A stretch of DNA of 61,492 bases. Origin: an uncultured Clostridia bacterium. GTDB lineage: Bacteria > Bacillota > Clostridia > TANB77 > CAG-508. Shown piece after piece: positions 55,297-61,492 of this stretch; position 1 is the stretch's first letter; each line of letters begins with the position of its first letter. Where the stretch lies: assembly GCA_934177725.1 (NCBI GenBank), contig CAKPPO010000010.1, forward strand, positions 1 to 61,492, given 5' to 3'. Below the pieces are notes generated by a model, which was not told where the DNA came from, did not search any database, and was given only the letters and a program-made list of their open reading frames with translations. The position numbers and the translations under genes were made by a program.

Positions 55297-56265
55297 TTAC
55301 ATTTTATACGGTTGCTCACTTGTTCCATTTCCTTCTGTTATTTTGATATTGGATTTTAAAGCAAAGCAAGGACGAATACCTTGAGTTACTACATAACCAT
55401 TAGGATAGCCATCATTAAATAAGCAACATAAATTGTCATAGCTATATACATATCCTTCATTATCTACTCCTCGAATACTAAATTCATAGTTTAAGCTAGT
55501 AGTAGAATCAGAAGTCGAGTCTGCCCAGCGAGAAGCTAACCAATAGGTTTCCCCAGTATTTAATATATTTATCGCTTTCATTTGTTTTTGATCTGTTTCA
55601 TAATTCTTATCTTCTCCTTTGCATCCAGAATCTTTTGTTGTCCATCCAGATGGCGTAAATTCTAGTTTTACAGTTGTTGTTGTTTCCGAATTTTTATTTA
55701 TGAAAGTTCCATTTTGTAAAGTTGGAACACTTCCTACACATCTTGCATCTGTTACATATTTTGTATTCAAGTATTTTCCCATTTCAGTATTCAATGTTTG
55801 TATTGCATTATTATAAGAAGTACTTGCTGTATCCCAGTCATTTCCTCCTAATTCTATATTCTCTATATTTTTATCTGATATTATTTGTAATCCATATTCT
55901 GAGTTTGAGTCATATAAGACTCTACATGTTATTACTCCATTTTTTCCTACGCTACTTACTCCTGTATTATATTCTATATAATCTCCTGCTTTCAGTTCAT
56001 TTGTTGTTGGATTAATAGTTGGTTCCAATATTGTATTTCCACTAGTTTCCATTTCTTCAATATATTTTGTTGCTTCATTTAAACCTATTTCTTCATTTTG
56101 TTTTGCTTGTTCTGTTGTTGTTTTAGCTTGTTTTGCTTTTGTTATTATTCCATTTTCTCCTAGTACTAAACTTATGCTTATTCCTGCTAATATCATTAAT
56201 ATTATTATTGTTATTACTAATGCTATTAATGTTATACCCTTTTGACTTCTAAATACTTTCTTCAT
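55297..56265 (-). CDS. Prepilin-like protein, copy 4, with different C-terminal domain
   Basis: A 322-residue protein. The first ~65 residues (QKGITLIALVITIIILMIL to GLNEATKYIEEM) are nearly identical to copies 1-3, but the rest is unrelated: AGDYIEYNTG, TGETYWLASRWAD, GVDNEGYV and GIRPCFALKSNIKITEG. This resembles a DUF6273-type extracellular domain common in clostridial surface proteins. It shows that the prepilin module is reused with different displayed domains. Confidence 0.65.
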   Translation of the reverse strand: MKKVFRSQKGITLIALVITIIILMILAGISISLVLGENGIITKAKQAKTTTEQAKQNEEIGLNEATKYIEEMETSGNTILEPTINPTTNELKAGDYIEYNTGVSSVGKNGVITCRVLYDSNSEYGLQIISDKNIENIELGGNDWDTASTSYNNAIQTLNTEMGKYLNTKYVTDARCVGSVPTLQNGTFINKNSETTTTVKLEFTPSGWTTKDSGCKGEDKNYETDQKQMKAINILNTGETYWLASRWADSTSDSTTSLNYEFSIRGVDNEGYVYSYDNLCCLFNDGYPNGYVVTQGIRPCFALKSNIKITEGNGTSEQPYKM

Positions 56266-56469
56266 ACTACTTACTCCTCCTCTTTTGTATTGTTTTCCAT
56301 GTTTAACAATTTTATACTTATTTTTCTTTGTATTGCTAATGTTTTTATGTAGGCAAACTTTATCTTTTTTATAATTTTACTAATAATTTTTTATTAAGTC
56401 AACATGTTTTTACATTACTTACAAATAATTAAAGAGGTATCACTTTCGATAAAAAAATGTCCATAAGGA

Positions 56470-56595
56470 TCATACATATTGGTATTTCTCATTATTAATA
56501 ATTGTTACAACTAGTGCTATTAGGGTTATACCATTTGTATTATAAATACTTTCTTCTTTTAAATTTTGTTTACTCTTTTTCTTAATTTCTTCCAT
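56470..56595 (-). pseudogene. Truncated prepilin-like gene (41 codons)
   Basis: MEEIKKKSK... leads into NGITLIALVVTII, the array prepilin motif, then stops after NNEKYQYV. An array-type leader and a GAGGAG site precede it. No displayed domain follows, so this is a remnant of a fifth copy. Confidence 0.65.
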
Positions 56596-56805
56596 TTCCT
56601 TCTCCTCTTTAGTTTAATAGATTTTATTATTTTGTTTTTCTTTTTTAAATTAACATTTCTTATTTCCTATTTCAATGATTTTAGTTGTTTTTGTTATTAG
56701 CTTTTTTACATAATTTATCAATTGTTTTAAGCTTACAAATATTTCTCATAAAAATTTATTACTGTTTATACTACCAAAAATATAAGTTCATTATAATAAA
56801 AAAAG

Positions 56806-56840
56806 AACTGAGCAATTTTATTTGAAAATTTTGCTCAGTT
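56806..56840 (-). terminator. Orphan minus-strand terminator
   Basis: A 10-bp stem (AACTGAGCAA and its complement) followed on the minus strand by seven T. The only gene just upstream on that strand is 57358-57951, beyond a plus-strand gene, so it may insulate the array from read-through. Confidence 0.6.
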
Positions 56841-56862
56841 TTAGTCCATCCAGTTAAAATTT

Positions 56863-56891
56863 TTGACTTTTTTAGCTATTTATGCTATAAT
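56863..56891 (+). promoter_or_regulatory. Promoter of the 130-aa gene
   Basis: TTGACT and TATAAT separated by exactly 17 bp; near-consensus. The ATG with AAAGGAGG follows 34 bp later. Confidence 0.8.
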
Positions 56892-56924
56892 TTATTTAGA
56901 TTTGTAATAAAAGGAGGAATCACT

Positions 56925-57317
56925 ATGGGTTTAATAGATAATATTCGTGGATTCTTTTCAGGCTCTAGAAATACCCAAACAACTCAACCAAAAGTAAACG
57001 AAGAATATGAAAAATCAAGATTAGCAAACAGAATAGTTGATTTGGTTGGTAAAATAAAAAGAATAAATTCTTTTGATAGTAGTATATGGAATTTATCAAA
57101 TGTTTACAGTTATGAATTAATGAGAAAAAGTTTAGATGAATTGCAAAGACTTAATTCTAGTTTAGAAAATAGACTTTTGGAACTTGAGAAGCAAGAGCAA
57201 AAGCGTAATTCAAATAGAGACTCTTATCTTGAAGAATGTAAATGGACAGGTCAAAAACCTAAATATATGAGTGATCATGATTTTGATGTATTTCAAAGAT
57301 CAGATGATGGTAGATAA
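56925..57317 (+). CDS. Hypothetical protein with coiled coil
   Basis: A 130-residue soluble protein. A short Ser/Thr/Gln-rich N-terminus precedes a helical centre (about 28-95) with heptad-like leucines (LDELQRLNSSLENRLLELEKQEQ), then an Asp/Arg-rich tail ending DDGR. No family recognised. Strong promoter, ribosome binding site and terminator show it is a real, well-expressed gene. Confidence 0.7.
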   Translation: MGLIDNIRGFFSGSRNTQTTQPKVNEEYEKSRLANRIVDLVGKIKRINSFDSSIWNLSNVYSYELMRKSLDELQRLNSSLENRLLELEKQEQKRNSNRDSYLEECKWTGQKPKYMSDHDFDVFQRSDDGR

Positions 57318-57319
57318 AA

Positions 57320-57354
57320 AAAGTGTCAATAAGGAACGTCCCTATTGACACTTT
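57320..57354. terminator. Terminator between the 130-aa gene and plsC, GGGAC family
   Basis: A 12-bp stem (AAAGTGTCAATA and its complement) with GGAACGTCCC in the loop, 2 bp after the stop. A related GTCAATAGGGACGTTCC fragment lies at 6858-6872. Confidence 0.75.
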
Positions 57355-57357
57355 AAA

Positions 57358-57951
57358 TTATTTGGTAAGTTCTAATATTTTTTCCATTAAATCTTCTGTT
57401 ATTTTATCCAATGCTTCTTCGTCATTTTTATCATAGTTACTATAATCTAGTGGTTTTCCATATCTAATTATGGCTTTTGAAAATGGCCCTGTTTTTCCAG
57501 ATATTCCAACTGGAATTATTTTTGCGCCTGTCCTTAATGCGAAAAATGCCGCTCCATCTTTTACTTTTTCTCCTTTTGCTAAACCATTTCTTGTGCCTTC
57601 TGGGAAAAGTGCTATACATTCTCCATTTTTTAAGTATCTTAAAGATTGTTTTATTGCATTAATGTCTTTCGAATCTTTTAACACTGGAATAGTTTCAAAT
57701 ACCCATCCTAAAAATGCAAAGAATTTATTTTTATATAATGTTCCTTTAGCTAAAAAGTGACAATTTCTTTTTGCTGTTACTTTAATTAAAACTGGATCTA
57801 AAAATGTTCTATGATTTCCACAGAATATAACAGGTTCATCCATTATAATATTCTCTCTTCCTTCTACTTTCATTCTGTGAAAAATTATACAATAAATATA
57901 CAAAATTTTTTCTATAAAAATGGCAAATCCTCTTTTCAGTTTCTTTTTCAT
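57358..57951 (-). CDS. 1-acylglycerol-3-phosphate acyltransferase (PlsC family)
   Basis: Membrane-bound lipid acyltransferase. The HX4D motif is NHRTFLD (His47, Asp52), and the second motif is FPEGTRNG near residues 115-122. One hydrophobic N-terminal segment anchors it (about 8-25). 197 residues, typical length. 45 bp downstream of cmk in the common clostridial order. Confidence 0.9.
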   Translation of the reverse strand: MKKKLKRGFAIFIEKILYIYCIIFHRMKVEGRENIIMDEPVIFCGNHRTFLDPVLIKVTAKRNCHFLAKGTLYKNKFFAFLGWVFETIPVLKDSKDINAIKQSLRYLKNGECIALFPEGTRNGLAKGEKVKDGAAFFALRTGAKIIPVGISGKTGPFSKAIIRYGKPLDYSNYDKNDEEALDKITEDLMEKILELTK

Positions 57952-57996
57952 CTATTTACACCTTATATATAATGAATGTCATTATATTTTCCTTTC

Positions 57997-58677
57997 TTAA
58001 AAATTCCTATTTTTATATTTTTCCGTTATTATTTCTTTAACTTTTTCTTTTACCTCTTCAATACTTAAATTTGTAGTATCTATATAAATTGCATCTTCTG
58101 CTATTTTTAAGGCTCCTAACTCTTTTTCTTTGTCATTTTTGTCACGAATTTGAATATTCTTTAGTACTTCTTCATATGTCATTTCTACGCCCTTTTCTTG
58201 CATTTCTTTATATCTTCTTTTTGCTCTTTCTTCTTCATTAGCATCCAAATAGATTTTTACGTCTGCATTTGGGAATACGTATGTTGTAATATCTCTTCCT
58301 TCCATTATAACATCTTTTCCTTTTGCTAGGTTTCTTTGAACTTCTACCATTGCAAGTCTAACTTCTACTATTGAAGATACTTGAGATACTATTTTTGTAA
58401 CTTCTTTTGTTCTTATTGCGCTAGTTACATCTTCATTATTTAAGTATACCCTTTGAATTCCTTGCTCATTTTTCATATCTATATGAATATTAGGTAATGA
58501 TTCTATTATTTTCTCTTTTTCTTCTAATTCTATATTATTTTTTATTGCATACAAAGCTACACATCTGTATGTAGCACCTGTATCTATATTAACTAATCCC
58601 ATTTCTTTTGAAATTAAACTTGTTATTGTTCCTTTTCCAGTACCTGCAGGTCCATCCATTGCTACTATAAATGACAT
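57997..58677 (-). CDS. cmk: Cytidylate kinase
   Basis: Phosphorylates CMP and dCMP. Walker A GPAGTGKG is at 9-16, IDTGATYRCVAL is the substrate site, and VIMEGRDITTYVFPNADVKIYLDA follows, then the lid RAKRRYKE. ATG 58677 (MSFIVAMDG) with GAGGAA upstream is preferred; the ORF opens 10 codons earlier. About 226 residues. Confidence 0.95.
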   Translation of the reverse strand: MSFIVAMDGPAGTGKGTITSLISKEMGLVNIDTGATYRCVALYAIKNNIELEEKEKIIESLPNIHIDMKNEQGIQRVYLNNEDVTSAIRTKEVTKIVSQVSSIVEVRLAMVEVQRNLAKGKDVIMEGRDITTYVFPNADVKIYLDANEEERAKRRYKEMQEKGVEMTYEEVLKNIQIRDKNDKEKELGALKIAEDAIYIDTTNLSIEEVKEKVKEIITEKYKNRNF

Positions 58678-58716
58678 ATTTTTTTCCTCTTTTCTTATAT
58701 TCTTCATTATTCATTT

Positions 58717-59550
58717 TTAATTCTTAGTTTTTTTCTCTGGCATTTCTATTGCTTTAGCTATTACTGTTATTTTTTGCACACTCATTGTTGTTAATCTTTC
58801 TATTTCTTTTATACATTTTTCTTTAAATACTCTTAGTTCTTTTATTATACTATGTCCATATATAACTGACACTTCCATATATATAGATGGACCTTCTCCA
58901 TAATTTTCTACTCTTGTTCTTATTACTCTTGATATTCCTTCTGTTTTTTTGGCTAAGTATTCTACTATTTGACGGAATACTGTATCTGAAATTGTAAAAT
59001 TACCCAAATAGCTAAATGTTGGCCTTATTATTGATTTTTCTGATATATATGGCTTATTTCCACTTCCCTTTGACTTAAATATTTGAAGTGGATCTAATAT
59101 ATAGCCTGAAAAATCTTTTTTTATTTCAAATGTAGGAACAGGTATTACATGTTTTCCTTGTGTTACCCTTATATTTCTAGCTGTTTGCATTTCTGTTTCT
59201 GTTGCTACATCTTGAATGTAAATTGTTTTTTGTATTTTTGGTAATCCTAAGTTTTCTGCAATTTTTTCAACCATTCCATCTGATGTTCCTAAAATTAAAA
59301 TTGATTCTGGCTTTAATTTCTTTATAGCCTTTTGCATTTCTTTTCTTTCTTTTTCATCTATAAAAATAGCATGTTTTACAGTTTCAATTTTTGTTGGTGC
59401 TTTTTTGGCAGATTCTCCTGCTACTACCTCATTTTCATTTACTAAAAGTCCATCATCTATAATATAAGAAATATTATTTTCTCCTGCTACCATTTGCGCT
59501 CTATAACTCTTTCCTGTCCCAGATGGTCCTACAAAAGCATATACTCTCAT
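58717..59550 (-). CDS. P-loop protein with C-terminal Asp23-like domain
   Basis: A 277-residue protein. Walker A GPSGTGKS is at 8-15, with IFIDEKERKEM and ILILGTSDGM as later NTPase strands. The C-terminal ~85 residues (GNFTISDTVFRQIVEYLAKKTEGISRV, then VSVIYGHSIIKELRVF) look like an Asp23/Gls24 domain, often found in envelope-stress proteins of Firmicutes. The fusion is unusual. It precedes cmk by 9-40 bp in transcription order. Function unknown. Confidence 0.7.
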   Translation of the reverse strand: MRVYAFVGPSGTGKSYRAQMVAGENNISYIIDDGLLVNENEVVAGESAKKAPTKIETVKHAIFIDEKERKEMQKAIKKLKPESILILGTSDGMVEKIAENLGLPKIQKTIYIQDVATETEMQTARNIRVTQGKHVIPVPTFEIKKDFSGYILDPLQIFKSKGSGNKPYISEKSIIRPTFSYLGNFTISDTVFRQIVEYLAKKTEGISRVIRTRVENYGEGPSIYMEVSVIYGHSIIKELRVFKEKCIKEIERLTTMSVQKITVIAKAIEMPEKKTKN

Positions 59551-59583
59551 TTGTTTTTCCTTTCTTAAAAACTAAAACATTTT

Positions 59584-61092
59584 TTACTTTTTCTCTAATA
59601 ACATTATATTGTAAATGTAATTTTGATATTTTGTATCAAATCTTTTTGCATCTTTTAGTATAGTTATTTCTTCCTTTGGAAATTCATCCCATAATCCCAT
59701 ATACTCTGAATCTATTAGCCATATTCTTCCATGATAATCTTTTAATATTTCATTGTAATCATATATTGTTTCCATTCCTGGTCCATAAGCTTTATAAGCT
59801 TCTTCTACATCCCAATGAGCTCCATTGTAAAAATATTGTTTATTATCTGGGAAAAATGCTGCTATTACTCCTCCATTGCCTATATTAGAATATACAATTA
59901 TATCTTCTTTTTGTATATTTTCTTTTATATATTCAATTTGTTTCATATTGCTTGAATCATAGTTAATTTTTATATTTTCTATATTGCTCCATGCTCCAAG
60001 TATTAATATTATGCCACATATAATTATTGTTACTATCTTTTTTTCTTCTTTTTGCATCATATAAGCTAATGTAAATATGTATAAACCTGTCATTACCATC
60101 AAATATCTAGAAAATAGTATTGGTGTTATTATAGAAGCTAATAACATTATTGCTATTACTCCAACATATATAAAACCACTTAATATAGCAGGTCTTATAT
60201 CATCATTTTCTTTTTTTGCTTTATAAATTCTATATCCTATATAAATATACATCGCAATTGCAGATATTAATGATATTATTGTATGTATATTAAATTCAAA
60301 TATAGTATCTAATTGTCTTCTAAATTGAAAACTTAATACTTCTACTGTTGTATTTATTGGTCCTACTACAATCCAGAATCCCCCACCAACATGTTTAATT
60401 TGTCCAATTAAATATATTAGCCAAGGTATGTATAAAATTATTTGTATTACTGCTACTATTAAAAAATTGATAAGTGATTTTTTTTCTTCTTTATTCTTTT
60501 TAACATTTTTTACTAGATATATTAATAATAATAGATTTTCTAAACAAGCTGTAACTAATGCATAATAATGTATATAGCAACTTGCTATACTAAATATTCC
60601 AAATAAGATAAGATTTTTTCTTTTTTTGTTATCATTTTCTTTTATGCTTCTATACAATCTATAGGCATATATTGACATTAATGTTACTATTAGGCATGCC
60701 CAAGAATACATTCTTATTTCTTGTGAGTATGTACACATTACTGGTAAAAAATATGTTAGAAATGAAAATAAAATTCCTGTTTTTTCACCAAAATCTTTTC
60801 TAATATGTGTATAACCTAATATTCCTAATATTGCTATTGCTAATACTGAAAATAGTCTAAATACCATTGCATTATTTCCAAATATTAGATATACAAAATG
60901 TAGCATCCAATAATATAAAGCTGGGTGCACATCATTTCCTGTAATATTCCATATATCTAATATATTATGTTTTGCTATTGCAACTGAGTAGCTTTCATCA
61001 AACCATATGTCTGCATGAAAAGCTGATATGAATATAAATATAATCCCTAGCATTATTATTGCTATATGTATTTTTTTATTTGTAAGTTTCAT
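59584..61092 (-). CDS. GT39-type membrane glycosyltransferase
   Basis: A 502-residue protein with about 10-11 transmembrane helices. The first periplasmic loop has WFDESYSVAIAKHN with the catalytic DE pair, and a second loop has NDVHPALYYWMLH; both are hallmarks of the PMT/ArnT-like superfamily, which uses polyprenyl-phosphate sugars. The C-terminal soluble part (about 400-490) is complete. Probably glycosylates a lipid or surface protein. Acceptor unknown. Confidence 0.8.
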   Translation of the reverse strand: MKLTNKKIHIAIIMLGIIFIFISAFHADIWFDESYSVAIAKHNILDIWNITGNDVHPALYYWMLHFVYLIFGNNAMVFRLFSVLAIAILGILGYTHIRKDFGEKTGILFSFLTYFLPVMCTYSQEIRMYSWACLIVTLMSIYAYRLYRSIKENDNKKRKNLILFGIFSIASCYIHYYALVTACLENLLLLIYLVKNVKKNKEEKKSLINFLIVAVIQIILYIPWLIYLIGQIKHVGGGFWIVVGPINTTVEVLSFQFRRQLDTIFEFNIHTIISLISAIAMYIYIGYRIYKAKKENDDIRPAILSGFIYVGVIAIMLLASIITPILFSRYLMVMTGLYIFTLAYMMQKEEKKIVTIIICGIILILGAWSNIENIKINYDSSNMKQIEYIKENIQKEDIIVYSNIGNGGVIAAFFPDNKQYFYNGAHWDVEEAYKAYGPGMETIYDYNEILKDYHGRIWLIDSEYMGLWDEFPKEEITILKDAKRFDTKYQNYIYNIMLLEKK

Positions 61093-61299
61093 AAGTTATC
61101 ATTCCTTCTATTTTTATTTGTTTTTTATTATATCATTATACAAATAAAATGTCCATAAAAAAGTTCTACAGAAAAAATTAATTTTGTATATAAATTTAAA
61201 CTCAACTTCACTTATTATTTTCCCTTTATTTTTTCTTTTAATATTTCTAACATATTGCTAAAACTCATATATTTTGCTACCTTTCTTTTTTGCGTTGTC

Positions 61300-61423
61300 T
61301 TTTTTCGTAAAACGAAAAAAAGCGCCACTAGTGTGGCGCCATGCTAGTTGAAAATTTTGAATTTTATTTGCTTTCGCCAATAAATTCAAAATTTTCCATC
61401 TTAGCGTTACTAAAATTCGCTAA
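61300..61423. other. Cluster of four hairpins in the 400-bp gene-free end
   Basis: Within 61093-61492 I see no gene. Four hairpins stand in a row: TTTTTTCGT/ACGAAAAAA (61300-61320), GCGCCAC/GTGGCGC with a 4-nt loop (61322-61339), a ~15-bp repeat starting GAAAATTTTGAATTT (61350-61396), and TTAGCG/CGCTAA (61401-61423). The GC-rich second hairpin stands out in AT-rich DNA. Could be terminators, a structured RNA or an element end. Confidence 0.45.
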
Positions 61424-61492
61424 AATGCGAACTTTAAAATTATTTTTTTATATTTAATGCTCTATACTTTATAGTTTTCTTAACAGTGCTCA

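Noticed and set aside
50736..56265. A complete diversity-generating retroelement in the window
   Set aside because: No reverse transcriptase, accessory protein or template repeat can be seen; only the variable-protein-like genes are present.

Overview
The window is very AT-rich, most genes lie on the minus strand, and most have strong AGGAGG-type ribosome binding sites. It carries an intact sporulation sigma factor (SigK) together with IreB, WhiA, CdaA, HrcA/CIRCE and a Clostridia-like rimP-nusA-ylxR-ylxQ-infB-rbfA-nrnA-truB operon. This points to an endospore-forming member of the Clostridia, probably an uncultured host-associated lineage. That placement is inference from gene content.

Layout. 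1-4010: a Tad/type IV-like pilus or secretion locus (CpaF ATPase with a broken frame, two ParA/TadZ-like proteins with degenerate P-loops, a CpaB-like SAF protein). 4208-8250: housekeeping genes (truA, cdaA, tRNA-Glu, mrnC, rbgA). 8265-12985: accessory island (large serine recombinase, zinc-ribbon plus two-TM pair, GNAT, BRO/antirepressor-like protein, TfoX-N, HAD, nitroreductase remnant). 13000-17184: tagA-like glycosyltransferase, hpt, HD protein, DUF1292, ruvX, ireB. 17217-21108: a second pilus-like operon (degenerate GAF-GGDEF protein, a 772-aa AT-hook/ParA-like protein, a VirB2-like two-TM protein). 21342-28743: tspO, sigK, nagZ, DUF368, a U32/TrmR pair for tRNA wobble modification, and a ParE-type toxin-antitoxin pair. 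28840-37697: typA, an S1-domain protein, and the hrcA-grpE-dnaK-dnaJ heat-shock cluster with two CIRCE operators. 37779-40743: hemW, whiA, prmC. 40822-42322: a prepilin-like protein with a glycine-rich domain and a broken frame. 42459-42612: a highly structured ncRNA with its own promoter. 42862-50514: truB to rimP operon. 50736-56595: array of prepilin-like surface proteins. 56925-61092: hypothetical protein, plsC, cmk, P-loop/Asp23-like protein, and a GT39-type glycosyltransferase.

The most interesting part is 50736-56595. Three tandem paralogues share a nearly identical prepilin N-terminus and a FGE-sulfatase/C-type-lectin-like body. Their last 64 residues have exactly equal length but are hypervariable between fixed anchor residues, which resembles the variable region of diversity-generating retroelement targets. 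No reverse transcriptase is visible here. A fourth gene has the same N-terminus with a different C-terminal domain, and a fifth is a 41-codon remnant. Together with the two pilus-like loci, this suggests a pilin-displayed, diversifying binding system. Other leads are the structured RNA at 42459-42612, a long hairpin between grpE and dnaK that pairs best on the plus strand, single-base frame breaks in two pilus genes, and a toxin gene lacking a standard start codon.
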